64,000 bases of DNA from Micromonospora sp. NBC_00389 (GCF_036059255.1 NZ_CP107947.1:372001-436000); one strand, 5' to 3'; numbered from the stretch's first letter, positions 33,467-42,282 are shown. The notes: generated by a model from the sequence alone, not told the origin. Program-made: numbers and translations.

Positions 33467-34329
33467 CAGCCCTCCCGCGGCTGGTCGGCCGCCTGCTCGG
33501 CGGCGGACTGCTGGTCGGCGGCGGCGCGGGCGACGGCCTCGTCACGGACCGCCTCCTGCTCAGCGGAGAGCGCCGCCTCGGCCTCGACGATGTGCCGGAC
33601 CGCCGCGTTGACGTCGTCGGTGAGGCAGATCAGCTCCAGGTCGACCGGGCCGATCTTGCCGTCGGCTGCCATCGTGCCGCGCAGCCAGTCGAGCAGCCCC
33701 TGCCAGTAGGCGACGCCCATCAGCACCACCGGGAACCGGGTGACCTTGCCGGTCTGCACCAGGGTGAGCGCCTCGAAGAGCTCGTCCATGGTGCCGAACC
33801 CACCGGGCAGCACGACGAACGCCTGCGCGTACTTGACGAACATGGTCTTGCGGGCGAAGAAGTAGCGGAAGTCGATGGCCAGGTCGACCCATTCGTTGAT
33901 GCCCTGCTCGAACGGAAGCTCGATGCCGAGCCCGACGGAGAGCCCGCCGGCCTCACTGGCACCCCGGTTGGCGGCCTCCATCACCCCCGGCCCACCCCCG
34001 GTGATCACCGCGTAGCCGGCCCGGGCCAGCGCACCGCCCAGTTGCTCGGCCAACCGGCACTCGGGAGTGTCCGGGCCGCTGCGCGCTGAGCCGAAGACGC
34101 TGACCGCCGGAGGCAGGTCGGCAAGGGTGTCGAAACCCTCGACGAACTCGGAGAGGATGCGCAGCGCACGCCAGGCGTCCCTGGTCTTCCAGTCGCCCCG
34201 CCCACGCGAGTCGAGCAGCCGCTGATCGGCGGTGCTGCTCGGGATCGCCCCCCGGCGCAGCGTGACCGCGCCCCGATGCCGCTCCTGTCCCGGACCGCGG
34301 CCGGCCTCCCGCCCGTTGCTCTGGCTCAT
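33466..34329 (-). CDS. LOG-family (TIGR00730) protein, long form
   Basis: 287 aa from the ATG at 34329. The central Rossmann domain has VSVFGSARSGPDTPE, TGGGPGVMEAANRGA, FARKTMFVKYA and PGGFGTMDELFEAL. A basic N-terminal segment of about 60 residues and an Ala/Glu-rich C-terminal tail are additions to the core. It is a paralogue, not a duplicate, of the downstream 181-aa protein. The pair in one operon suggests related nucleotide hydrolysis. The ribosome site is weak. Confidence 0.88.
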   Translation of the reverse strand: MSQSNGREAGRGPGQERHRGAVTLRRGAIPSSTADQRLLDSRGRGDWKTRDAWRALRILSEFVEGFDTLADLPPAVSVFGSARSGPDTPECRLAEQLGGALARAGYAVITGGGPGVMEAANRGASEAGGLSVGLGIELPFEQGINEWVDLAIDFRYFFARKTMFVKYAQAFVVLPGGFGTMDELFEALTLVQTGKVTRFPVVLMGVAYWQGLLDWLRGTMAADGKIGPVDLELICLTDDVNAAVRHIVEAEAALSAEQEAVRDEAVARAAADQQSAAEQAADQPREG

Positions 34330-34449
34330 GGAGCAACCGTAGTGGAGCGGCACCTGTCGGGTGGGCGGGGTGCGGACGCGGAGAAGACGCCGAGAAATAG
34401 TTCGAGATCTTGGGCAACTATTCGGCTCGCCCGTACGTCTTACTATTCA

Positions 34450-34462
34450 CATACCGGGTATG
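34450..34462 (+). promoter_or_regulatory. 13-bp palindrome CATACCGGGTATG, site 1
   Basis: A perfect palindrome around a central G, 32 bp before the start at 34495 and next to a TACTAT hexamer. The same 13 bp recur at 40280-40292. Slightly upstream is another inverted repeat, AATAGTT-N13-AACTATT (34396-34422). Confidence 0.6.
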
Positions 34463-34494
34463 CCCCGGCGCGCGCCTTCGGGGGAGGAGACAGC

Positions 34495-34668
34495 GTGATC
34501 AGCAACAGCGAGATGATCCGGATCCGTCGCCAGATGCAGCGACGGATCCGAGACGTGGTGGCCGAACGCCGCCGCACCCGCCAACTGGACCCACCCCTAG
34601 CCCCCACTGCCGCCGCCCCTTCCGGAGCTGATCAAGAGGTTTGCGTCGCCGACAACGGGCCCGGCTGA
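34495..34668 (+). CDS. Arg-rich microprotein, 57 aa, ending inside a palindromic element
   Basis: GTG at 34495 behind a very strong ribosome site (GGGGGAGGAG). Residues 1-30 (VISNSEMIRIRRQMQRRIRD and on) form a basic amphipathic helix. Residues 31-45 are Pro/Ala-rich. The last 12 or so (DQEVCVADNGPG) are encoded by the left arm and loop of the GATC-framed palindrome, which also supplies the stop codon. I know no family. The upstream palindromes suggest regulated expression. It converges on dapE. Confidence 0.6.
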   Translation: MISNSEMIRIRRQMQRRIRDVVAERRRTRQLDPPLAPTAAAPSGADQEVCVADNGPG

Positions 34669-34685
34669 CGCAAACCTCTTGATCA
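34629..34685. repeat. GATC-framed palindrome, copy 3, 19-bp perfect stem
   Basis: TGATCAAGAGGTTTGCGTC (34629-34647) pairs with 34667-34685; outside it TCCGG/CCGGA can extend the stem. It lies between the convergent microprotein and dapE and overlaps the microprotein's 3' end. It could terminate both transcripts. Confidence 0.93.
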
Positions 34686-34699
34686 CCGGAGTCAAGGGG

Positions 34700-35782
34700 T
34701 CAGGCTGGGGCTAGCCAGCGGTGCAGGGTTGCCGCGCCGTCACGGATCTTGCTGATCTCGACGTGCTCGTCCTTGTGGTGGGCCAGGTTGGGGTCCCCCG
34801 GGCCGAAGTTCAGCGCCGGAATGCCCATCGCCGCGAACCGGGCCACGTCCGTCCAGCCCAACTTGCCGATCGGCGCCGCGCCGACCGCCGCCAGGAACTC
34901 CTTCGCCGGGGCCGCCTCCAACCCGGGGGTCGCGCCGGCCGCCGCGTCGGTCACGGCCAACTCGAAGCCCGCGAAGACCTCCCGCAGGTGCGCCTCCGCC
35001 GCCGCCGGGTCGCGGTCCGGTGCGTACCGGTAGTTGACCTCGATCTCGCAGTGGTCGGGGATCACGTTTCCGGCGACGCCGCCGGTGATCCGGACCGCGT
35101 TCAGACCCTCGCGGAAGTCGCACCCCTCGATGGTGATCCGACGTGCCTCGTACGCCTGGAGCCGCCGCAGCACCTCACCGGCGGCGTGGATGGCGTTCAC
35201 CCCGTGCCAGGAGCGCGCCGCGTGGGCCCGCTCACCCGAGGTGGTCACGATGGCCCGCATGGTGCCCTGGCAGCCCGCCTCGACGATGCCGTACGTGGGC
35301 TCCAGCAACACCGCGAAGTCCGCCTCCAGCCACTCCGGGTACGCCTGGCCGACCAGGGTCAGCCCGTTGTACCGCGACTCGATCTCCTCGGCCTCGTAGA
35401 AGAAGTACGTCACGTCGTAGCGCGGCTCGGGCAGGCTCACCGCGAGGTGCAGCGCGTACGCCACGCCGGACTTCATGTCGGAGGTGCCGCAGCCGTACAT
35501 GAGGTCGCCGCGCATGGTCGACGGGAAGTTGTTGTTCAGCGGCACCGTGTCCAGGTGCCCGGCCAGCACGACACGCTGCGACCGACCCAGATCGGTGCGC
35601 GCCATCACCGTGTTGCCGTGCCGGTGGGTGGTCAGGTGCGGTACGCCCCGCAGCACCTCTTCGACGCAGTCGGCGATCGCCTTCTCGTTGAGGGACACGG
35701 ACTCAATGTCGACAAGAGCGCGGGTCAACGCCACCGGATCGGCGAGGACCTCGGGGGTCAGCGGGTTCTCCATGGTTCGCAC
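34700..35782 (-). CDS. dapE: Succinyl-diaminopimelate desuccinylase
   Basis: 360 aa from the GTG at 35782 (GAAGG 4 nt upstream); an ATG three codons later is possible. M20-family metal ligands are in VVLAGHLDTVPLNN, GCGTSDMKSG and FFYEAEEIES, with the distal His in NLAHHKDEHVEI. The enzyme removes succinate from N-succinyl-LL-diaminopimelate in lysine/peptidoglycan precursor synthesis. It is divergent from dapD, which makes the succinylated precursor. Confidence 0.93.
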   Translation of the reverse strand: MRTMENPLTPEVLADPVALTRALVDIESVSLNEKAIADCVEEVLRGVPHLTTHRHGNTVMARTDLGRSQRVVLAGHLDTVPLNNNFPSTMRGDLMYGCGTSDMKSGVAYALHLAVSLPEPRYDVTYFFYEAEEIESRYNGLTLVGQAYPEWLEADFAVLLEPTYGIVEAGCQGTMRAIVTTSGERAHAARSWHGVNAIHAAGEVLRRLQAYEARRITIEGCDFREGLNAVRITGGVAGNVIPDHCEIEVNYRYAPDRDPAAAEAHLREVFAGFELAVTDAAAGATPGLEAAPAKEFLAAVGAAPIGKLGWTDVARFAAMGIPALNFGPGDPNLAHHKDEHVEISKIRDGAATLHRWLAPA

Positions 35783-35801
35783 GGTACCTTCAGGTCTGTC
35801 G

Positions 35802-35866
35802 GCGCGAGGAGCGAGCTTGCGGGCCCCTGGGGCGAGCGCGAGGAGCCCCGCAGTCGTGAGCAGAGG
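35802..35866 (+). repeat. Dispersed junction repeat, variant copy D
   Basis: GCGCGAGGAGCGAGC at the left and GAGCCCCGCAGTCGTGAGCA at the right match the repeat, but about 20 nt (GGGCCCCTGGGGCGAGC region) are inserted in the middle. It occupies the dapE-dapD divergent region, oriented towards dapD. Confidence 0.75.
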
Positions 35867-35896
35867 CCAGCCCGGCCGCGACCGAAAGGTGAAACA

Positions 35897-36856
35897 GTGA
35901 CGTCCGCAGATTCCGCCTGGGGCATCGGCCTGGCCACCGTCACCGCAGACGAGCAGGTGCTCGACACCTGGTACCCGACCGGCAAGCTGGGCCTCGGTGA
36001 GCTGCCGCTGGTCGCCGGTGAGGACAAGGCGGACGTGCTCGACCTGCCGCCGACCGCGCTCGGCGACCGGTCGCTACCCGGTCTGCGTACCGTGCAGGTG
36101 GTCACCGTGATCGGCTCCCTGGACGACCCGATCAAGGACGCCCCCGACGCGTACCTCCGGTTGCACCTGCTCTCGCACCGCCTGGTCCGCCCCAACCAGC
36201 TCAACCTGGACGGCATCTTCGGCAAGCTGGCCAACGTGGCGTGGACCTCCGCCGGGCCGTGCCCGCCCGAGCGGGTGGACGAGCTGCGGGTGATCGAGCG
36301 GGCCGCCGGCCGCCACCTGTCGGTGTACGGAGTGGACAAGTTCCCCCGGATGACCGACTACGTGGTGCCCGCCGGTGTACGCATCGCCGACGCGGACCGG
36401 GTCCGGCTCGGCGCCCACCTGGCCGCCGGCACCACCGTCATGCACGAAGGCTTCGTCAACTTCAACGCCGGCACCGTGGGCACCTCGATGGTGGAGGGCC
36501 GGATCGTGCAGGGCGTGCTGGTGGGCGACGGCTCCGACGTCGGTGGTGGCGCCTCGATCATGGGCACGCTCTCCGGTGGCGGCACCGAGAAGGTGAGCAT
36601 CGGCGACCGGAGCCTGATCGGCGCGAACGCCGGCGTCGGCATCTCACTCGGCGACGACTGCGTGGTCGAGGCGGGCTGCTACATCACCGCCGCCTCCAAG
36701 ATCACCCTGCCGGACGGCCGGGTGGTCAAGGCCCGCGAGCTGTCCGGCGTCGACGGCCTGCTGTTCTGGCGCAACTCGGTGACCGGCGCGCTGGAGGCCC
36801 GCCCGCGTACCGGCCGGGGCATCGAGCTGAACGCCGCCCTGCACGCCAACGACTGA
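35897..36856 (+). CDS. dapD: Tetrahydrodipicolinate N-succinyltransferase
   Basis: 319 aa from the GTG at 35897 with AAAGGTG upstream. The C-terminal half is a left-handed beta-helix of hexapeptide repeats (GTTVMHEGFVNFNAGTVGTS, VGGGASIMGTLSGGG). The N-terminal domain and the MVEGR/GVGISLGDDC segments are those of the actinobacterial DapD class. It transfers succinyl from succinyl-CoA to tetrahydrodipicolinate, the first committed step of the succinylase route. DapE (divergent) and DapC (43329-44435) serve the same pathway. Confidence 0.95.
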   Translation: MTSADSAWGIGLATVTADEQVLDTWYPTGKLGLGELPLVAGEDKADVLDLPPTALGDRSLPGLRTVQVVTVIGSLDDPIKDAPDAYLRLHLLSHRLVRPNQLNLDGIFGKLANVAWTSAGPCPPERVDELRVIERAAGRHLSVYGVDKFPRMTDYVVPAGVRIADADRVRLGAHLAAGTTVMHEGFVNFNAGTVGTSMVEGRIVQGVLVGDGSDVGGGASIMGTLSGGGTEKVSIGDRSLIGANAGVGISLGDDCVVEAGCYITAASKITLPDGRVVKARELSGVDGLLFWRNSVTGALEARPRTGRGIELNAALHAND

Positions 36857-36864
36857 CGATCCCG

Positions 36865-36895
36865 CCGGGTCCGCGGCGCTCGGCCACGGACCCGG
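36865..36895. terminator. Hairpin between convergent dapD and subtilase genes
   Basis: CGGGTCCG and CGGACCCG (36866-36873, 36887-36894), extendable by one pair outward, start about 9 nt after the dapD stop. Confidence 0.7.
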
Positions 36896-36907
36896 ACGGG
36901 GTACGCC

Positions 36908-39900
36908 TCAGCGCAGCCGGTACGCCTGGATGATCCGTTGGGTCACCGTGTTACCGGCGGCGTCCCGAGCGGTGGCCCGCAGGGACGCGTAGCCGGCACC
37001 GGCGGGATGCCGCACAGTGGCGGTCCAGCCGTGCCCGCCGTGCCGGACTCGGGCGGGTTGCCAACTCTGGCCGCCGTCGTAGGAGACGTCGACGGTCAGC
37101 CCGATCACCCGCGACCCGGCGGCACCGGGCTGCCGCCGCACCTGCACCGGGATGACCAGACTCCGGCCGGCCGGGGCGGCGTTGGCCGCGTCCAGCGGTG
37201 GCGTGAATCGGATGGCCGACACCGGCAGCGGCCGATAGTCCTCGCCGGGAACGTGCCGGGACCGGAACGTCCACGCCGTGCTGACCTCGGTGCTGAGATC
37301 GGTGAAGATCCGCTTGGACGACGTCTCCAGCCGGTAGCCCGCGTCGCCGGGCGGCACTGTGAACCGCCCGTAGCCCGGCGTCGGCTGCTCGCCGACCAGC
37401 ACGCCGTCGCGGTAGAGAGCCGTCCGGGCGGTGTCGGCGACCGAGCGGCCAGCGTGCCCCTCGGCGTCGCTGTACAGCGGCAGGTCCGCCTGGATCTCGT
37501 CAGCGAGCCGGGTGACGCCCTGCCCGGGCCAGCGCGACACCGGGAAGGACGGCCCGTACGGGGCGCTGCCCCAGCTCTCCCGGGTGTGCCGGCCGGCCCG
37601 GTACGCCCGTGGTTCGGCGCTCAGCGTCGCCTTCAGGTCGGTCCAACCGTCGTCGGTGGGCACCCCGAACATCAGCTCCGAGGACCAGCGCACCGATCGG
37701 GTGTTGTAGTGCTCGACCCGCTGCCCGGGCACCGTGGTGGGCAGGCCGACCGCCCAGCCGCCCAGGTCCGGATCGAGGTGCGGGAAGACCACCCGCTCCG
37801 CGACCAGGCCCGGAGAACCGCCCCGGAACTGGTGCGTGACGCTGGCCAACTCCCGGCTGCGGTAGGTCTTGTCGAAGCCGGTCGGCATCCGGCCGGGGAA
37901 CTTCTCGGCGAGCGCGTACAGGTACGGGCTGTTGGCGACCTCCGGCTGCGCCCACTGGCTGTTCACCGTGGCGAAGAACCGCTCACCGGAGACCGGCCGG
38001 CCGATCTGTCCAGTGGCCAGCCCGGTGAAGTCGAGTGCGAGCAGGCCGAACCCGTAGGAGCCGCCGTCGTCGGTGACCCAGTTGGCCCCGATGTCCACCA
38101 GCGCCGGCACGGCCGAGGGCTCCGGGACGGCGGTACGCACCGGCCGGGCCTTCCGGCCGTCGACGGTGACCGTGGTGTCGCCGTCCACGACCAGCTCCGG
38201 CTGGGCCAGTTGGGCGAGCCCGTCCTCGGCGAAGAGGAGGCTGACGAGTCCGTAGCGGCCCTTGGGCAACCGGGTGTCGACGGTGCCGTCCGGGTCATAC
38301 AGGTCGTAGGTGGCCAACGTGTCCAGGTCGACCAGAGCGGTGACGTGGTCGGTGGCGGCCGCACCGGTGGCGTCCAGGTGCCGCACGGTGAGCTGGTAGC
38401 TCTCCACCTCCCGGTTGACCGCGACCGGGGTGACCGCCACGGCCGTCCCGGAGCGGGCCACGATCCGCCCGGTCCAGTAGCCGTCCGTTCCGAGCCGGGT
38501 GTTCGCCGTGACGGTGGTGCCGGCGGTGCCGCCCGGGGGCACGGTGAGCTGGGTCGTTCCGAGGGCGAACATGCCGGCCGGCGCCGGCTGGCCGTCCGAG
38601 CCGGTCACCTCGAGGGACAGGTCCAGGGTGAGCGGGTCCGGGCCGTCGTTGCGCCAGCCGACCTCCCGGGTGACCGGGGTGTCGTCGTCGTGCGGCCAGG
38701 CGGGCTGGCCGAAGGAGACGCTGACCGGGTCGCTGACCACCCGCTGGGTGATCGCCCTGGCCACGTCGACCCGGCCGGCGCCCTGCTGGAAGGCGGTCTG
38801 CGCCGGGTGCGGCTTCGCCGAGGCCATCAGGGTGGCCTTGAGCTGGCCCGCCGCCCAGCCGGTGTGCTGCTGGGCGATCAGCGCCACCGCGCCGGTGACG
38901 TGCGGCGCGGCCATCGAGGTGCCGGAGAGCGAGACGTACTTCTCCCCCACCGGGTCGCCGAGCAGCGTGCCGTCGCCGCGAGCGGCGACGATCTCCACCC
39001 CGGGGGCGGTGAGATCCGGCTTCAGCCCGCCGTCGCGCACCCGAGGCCCTCGGCTGGAGAAGTCGGCCAGCGCGTCGTCACGGTCCACCGCGCCCACCGC
39101 GAGGGCGGCGTCGGCCGTGCTCGGCGAGCCGACCGAGCCGTCGCTGCCGACGTTGCCCGCGGAGATCACGAAGAGCGCGCCGGTCTGCGCGGTCAGCGAT
39201 TCGACCGCCGCCTCCAGCGGGTCGACGTCCGGCGTGTCGGGACCGCCCAGGCTCATGTTGATCACGTCGGCGTGCTGGTCGACGGCGGCCCACTGCATGC
39301 CGGCCAGGATTGCCGACTCCGAGCAGCCCTGGTCCTCGCAGACCTTTCCGTTGAGCAGGGTTGCGTCCGGCGCGACGCCCCGGTATTTACCGCCGGAGGC
39401 GGCGCCGCTGCCGGCGATGATCGAGGCGACGTGGGTGCCGTGGCCGACGGTGTCACCGGCCTCGGCGGCTTCGGTGAAGTTGTGCGACTCGGCGACCCGG
39501 CCGGTCAGGTCGGGGTGGTTGGCGTCGATGCCGGTGTCCAGCACCGCGACGCGTACGCCCTGGCCGGTGAAGCCCGCCTGGTGCGCGGCCGGCGCGCCGA
39601 TCTGCGGCACGCTGTGGTCCAGGCTGACCTGCCGGCGGCCGTCGAGCCAGATCCGGTCGGCACCCCCCGCCGTGCCGACCCGGGCGCCGGCGCCGGTGAG
39701 CGCCGCCCAGACCGCTGTGGCCCGCTGCTTGTCGGCCGTCGCGGCGACCCCGCCGATGGCCGGCAGTTGCACGGTGACCGTCAGCCCGGCCGGTACGGCG
39801 GTGCGCTGCCGGGCGCCCGCGTCGCCGGTGACCAGCACCGGCAGGTGGTCCCGGCGGCTGTCGTCGTAGCCGGCGGCGATCAGCCCGGTCACGTCGAACA

Positions 39901-40219
39901 GCCGCCGGTCGACCCGACCGGCCCGGACCAGCGGCAGGGCGTCCTGTGGCAGCACGGTGAGGTGGCCGCGGTCGCGGGTGGTGAGGAAGCGGAGATGGGT
40001 ACGTCCGGGGCCGGGACTGACCGCGGCGGACCCGGAAGCGGTGACGGTGACGCGGTCACCGGTGAGCAGGGTGACGGTGGTCGGGGATGCGGTGCCGATC
40101 GCGGTGCGCGGGGCGGCGTCCGGGGCGGTGGTGGTGGGCGGGCTGGCGACGGCAGTCGCCGGAGTGCCCAGCACGAGGGCGACTACGGCGACGGCGGCCA
40201 TTCTGCTACGTCGATGCAA
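36908..40219 (-). CDS. Large secreted subtilisin-like serine protease (S8)
   Basis: 1103 aa. A signal peptide covers residues 1-25 or so (AVVALVLGTPATAVAS). The catalytic triad is Asp228 (VAVLDTGID), His260 (GHGTHVAS) and Ser435 (GTSMAAPH), with the oxyanion Asn356 in SAGN. Residues 30-200 are a propeptide-like region, and about 480-1103 are beta-rich C-terminal domains. The start is TTG at 40219, which alone has a good ribosome site (GAGGAGGATCCG); the ATG at 40201 is too far from it. It probably digests extracellular protein. CATACCGGGTATG lies about 60 bp upstream. Confidence 0.92.
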   Translation of the reverse strand: MHRRSRMAAVAVVALVLGTPATAVASPPTTTAPDAAPRTAIGTASPTTVTLLTGDRVTVTASGSAAVSPGPGRTHLRFLTTRDRGHLTVLPQDALPLVRAGRVDRRLFDVTGLIAAGYDDSRRDHLPVLVTGDAGARQRTAVPAGLTVTVQLPAIGGVAATADKQRATAVWAALTGAGARVGTAGGADRIWLDGRRQVSLDHSVPQIGAPAAHQAGFTGQGVRVAVLDTGIDANHPDLTGRVAESHNFTEAAEAGDTVGHGTHVASIIAGSGAASGGKYRGVAPDATLLNGKVCEDQGCSESAILAGMQWAAVDQHADVINMSLGGPDTPDVDPLEAAVESLTAQTGALFVISAGNVGSDGSVGSPSTADAALAVGAVDRDDALADFSSRGPRVRDGGLKPDLTAPGVEIVAARGDGTLLGDPVGEKYVSLSGTSMAAPHVTGAVALIAQQHTGWAAGQLKATLMASAKPHPAQTAFQQGAGRVDVARAITQRVVSDPVSVSFGQPAWPHDDDTPVTREVGWRNDGPDPLTLDLSLEVTGSDGQPAPAGMFALGTTQLTVPPGGTAGTTVTANTRLGTDGYWTGRIVARSGTAVAVTPVAVNREVESYQLTVRHLDATGAAATDHVTALVDLDTLATYDLYDPDGTVDTRLPKGRYGLVSLLFAEDGLAQLAQPELVVDGDTTVTVDGRKARPVRTAVPEPSAVPALVDIGANWVTDDGGSYGFGLLALDFTGLATGQIGRPVSGERFFATVNSQWAQPEVANSPYLYALAEKFPGRMPTGFDKTYRSRELASVTHQFRGGSPGLVAERVVFPHLDPDLGGWAVGLPTTVPGQRVEHYNTRSVRWSSELMFGVPTDDGWTDLKATLSAEPRAYRAGRHTRESWGSAPYGPSFPVSRWPGQGVTRLADEIQADLPLYSDAEGHAGRSVADTARTALYRDGVLVGEQPTPGYGRFTVPPGDAGYRLETSSKRIFTDLSTEVSTAWTFRSRHVPGEDYRPLPVSAIRFTPPLDAANAAPAGRSLVIPVQVRRQPGAAGSRVIGLTVDVSYDGGQSWQPARVRHGGHGWTATVRHPAGAGYASLRATARDAAGNTVTQRIIQAYRLR

Positions 40220-40279
40220 CGGATCCTCCTCGGTGGAGCGTCAGTACTACTGGAGACGCATTGACCACCGTCAGTGTTA

Positions 40280-40292
40280 CATACCGGGTATG
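40280..40292. promoter_or_regulatory. 13-bp palindrome CATACCGGGTATG, site 2
   Basis: Identical to site 1 at 34450-34462. It sits between the divergent subtilase (start 40219) and acetyltransferase (start 40370) genes, so it could act on either. A CATAAT hexamer follows directly on the + strand. Confidence 0.6.
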
Positions 40293-40369
40293 CATAATGT
40301 GGGCCGAAAAATGACGGACCAACCAACATGCACCGGGACTGAACCGGCATCATCGACGGGGTGACCTCC

Positions 40370-40918
40370 ATGAAGGACCGGATGCTCGCCGGCGAGCCCT
40401 ACCTCGCCGACGACCCCGAGATCATCGCCGACCTGGACCGGGCAGCCCGGCTGATGGAACGCTTCAACACCAGCTCCGCGGCGGACGAGGCGGCTCGTCT
40501 CGCCGCCCTGCGCGACCTGCTCGGCGAGCTGGGCGAGGGCACCTGGATCCGGCCACCGTTCTACTGCGACTACGGCTGGCAGATCCGGATCGGGCCCCGC
40601 AGCTTCGTCAACTACCACGCGGTCTTCCTCGACGTCGCCCCGATCACCCTCGGCGCGGACGTCCAGGTCGGACCGAACGTGCAGCTGCTCACCCCGACCC
40701 ACCCGGTGGAGCCCGGGCCGCGCCGCGACAAGTGGGAGGCGGCGAAACCGATCACCATCGGCGACAACGTCTGGCTCGGCGGCGGCGCGATCGTGCTGGC
40801 CGGGGTGACGATCGGCGCGAACACCGTCGTCGGTGCCGGCGCGGTGGTGACCCGCGACCTACCGGCCAACGTGGTCGCGGTCGGCAACCCGGCCCGGCCG
40901 GTCCGTCAACTGGACTGA
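40370..40918 (+). CDS. Sugar O-acetyltransferase (Maa/NodL/LacA type)
   Basis: 182 aa from the ATG at 40370; an in-frame GTG at 40361 is an alternative. MKDRMLAGEPYLADDPEI is the Maa N-terminal domain. It is followed by left-handed beta-helix hexapeptides (GADVQVGPNVQLLTPTHPV, GDNVWLGGGAIVLAGVTIG, NTVVGAGAVVTRDLP) with the catalytic His in TPTHPV. It transfers acetyl from acetyl-CoA to a sugar hydroxyl; the acceptor is not predictable. Confidence 0.92.
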   Translation: MKDRMLAGEPYLADDPEIIADLDRAARLMERFNTSSAADEAARLAALRDLLGELGEGTWIRPPFYCDYGWQIRIGPRSFVNYHAVFLDVAPITLGADVQVGPNVQLLTPTHPVEPGPRRDKWEAAKPITIGDNVWLGGGAIVLAGVTIGANTVVGAGAVVTRDLPANVVAVGNPARPVRQLD

Positions 40919-40980
40919 TCGGCACGACACCGACGCCGGCACGGCTGCCTGCCCGGCACGGCTTCTACCCGGAACTCCGG

Positions 40981-41628
40981 TCAGGCCGCCGGTGGCTCGG
41001 TCAGTCGGACGACCAGATCGGCGACGCCGGCGGTGCCGGTCACCAGGGCGGCATTGACCTCGTCGCTGCCCAGCGCCCACGCTCGCGCCTGCTCCGGCGA
41101 CCGCCCGAACGCCTCGTGCCGGGCGGTCAGCCGACGCAGCCGCACCTCGGCGTCCAGGTCGAGGAACCAGGCCTCGTGCAGCAGCGACCGGATCTCCTGC
41201 CACGGGAAGTCCGGCAGCAGCAGGTAGTTGCCCTCGGTCACCACCAGGCGGACCGATGGCGGGACCTCGATGGCCCCGGCGATCGGCTCCTCCAGCTCCC
41301 GGCGGAACTCCGGCGCGTAGACCGAGGTCGGCTCCAGCCGGCGCACCCGGCGCAGCAGCGAGACGTACCCGTTGGCGTCGAAGGTGTCCACCGCGCCCTT
41401 GCGATCGGCGCGGCCCAGCCGGACCAGCTGCGCCTGCGCCAGGTGGAAGCCGTCCATCGGCACCAGCCGGGCGGTCGGACCGATCTCGGCCACGATCTGC
41501 TCGGCCAACGTGGATTTCCCGGCGCCCGGTGCGCCGGTGATGCCGAGCAGTTGTCGCGGACCGGCCTCGGCCAGTGCCCGCGCCCGGGCCACCAGCTCGT
41601 CGACCGACAGCACCCGGGGCGGCGGCAT
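40981..41628 (-). CDS. Uridine kinase/PRK-like nucleoside or nucleotide kinase
   Basis: 215 aa. P-loop GAPGAGKST at about residues 32-40, then VPMDGFHLAQAQLVRLGRADRKGAVDTFDANG and VTEGNYLLL. This is the pattern of the YfdH/pantothenate kinase-like 'nucleoside/nucleotide kinase family' (fructokinase/FrcK-like) proteins. The start at 41628 overlaps the stop of the SIMPL gene. The substrate is uncertain. It is the last gene of a five-gene run beginning with fdxC. Confidence 0.82.
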   Translation of the reverse strand: MPPPRVLSVDELVARARALAEAGPRQLLGITGAPGAGKSTLAEQIVAEIGPTARLVPMDGFHLAQAQLVRLGRADRKGAVDTFDANGYVSLLRRVRRLEPTSVYAPEFRRELEEPIAGAIEVPPSVRLVVTEGNYLLLPDFPWQEIRSLLHEAWFLDLDAEVRLRRLTARHEAFGRSPEQARAWALGSDEVNAALVTGTAGVADLVVRLTEPPAA

Positions 41629-42272
41629 CAGCCCAGGACCGGGTCGCTGATGGTGAACCTCGCCTGCACGGCCGCCTGGACGGTCTGCGGCTGCGGGTCC
41701 AACTCCAGCTCCGGCGGGCCGCCGCCGGAGCCCACGTCGAACGCCGCGCGGGCGAACATCGGCCGGTCGGCAGGGCCGGCGTCGGCCAGCTCGATCAGCG
41801 AGGTGACGTGGGCGCCGAGCGCCTCCGCGTACTCGCGGGCGCGCTGCAGCGCGTCGGTGATCGCGGCGTGCCGCGCCTCGCGGTGCGCGGGGCTGTCCGG
41901 CCGCAGCTCCCACCAGGGACCGGCCACCTCGACCTGATCCTGGTCGGCCAGCCGGAGCATCAGCTCGCCGAGGGCGGTGAAGTCGGTGACGGTGACCGTG
42001 GTGGTGACGCTGCCGTGCCAGGCCACCACCCGCTCGCCCGAGCGCCGCGTCTCCGGCCGGACCCGCAGGTCGCCGGTCTCCCGCCGGGCCACCACCGGCC
42101 CGGCGCCGTCCAACAGCACCCGAATCGCGGCGGCGCGCTCGGCGAGCCGGGTCAGGGTGGCCTCCCGGTCGCGGTCCCGGGCCGTCGCGGTGACCGCGAA
42201 TCGGGCCAGTTCCGGCGGCACCTCCCGGTACGCCTCGCCGCGTACCTGCACCACCGGACCGTCCACCGCCAT
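41628..42272 (-). CDS. SIMPL domain (DUF541) protein
   Basis: 214 aa from the ATG at 42272 (AGGGTG 6 nt upstream); earlier in-frame ATG and GTG also exist. VVQVRGEAYREVPPELARFAVTATARDRDREATL and the C-terminal ARAAFDVGS ... PQPQTVQAAVQARFTI frame a SIMPL fold. No signal peptide is present, unlike many relatives. Family function is poorly known. It overlaps the kinase gene by 1 nt and follows tyrA after 10 bp. Confidence 0.85.
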   Translation of the reverse strand: MAVDGPVVQVRGEAYREVPPELARFAVTATARDRDREATLTRLAERAAAIRVLLDGAGPVVARRETGDLRVRPETRRSGERVVAWHGSVTTTVTVTDFTALGELMLRLADQDQVEVAGPWWELRPDSPAHREARHAAITDALQRAREYAEALGAHVTSLIELADAGPADRPMFARAAFDVGSGGGPPELELDPQPQTVQAAVQARFTISDPVLG

Positions 42273-42282
42273 GCCCATCACC

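Noticed and set aside
36938..40264. An 1108-codon open frame opposite the subtilase
   Set aside because: The minus strand encodes a complete subtilase with signal peptide and triad; the opposite frame has no domain and only reflects codon bias.
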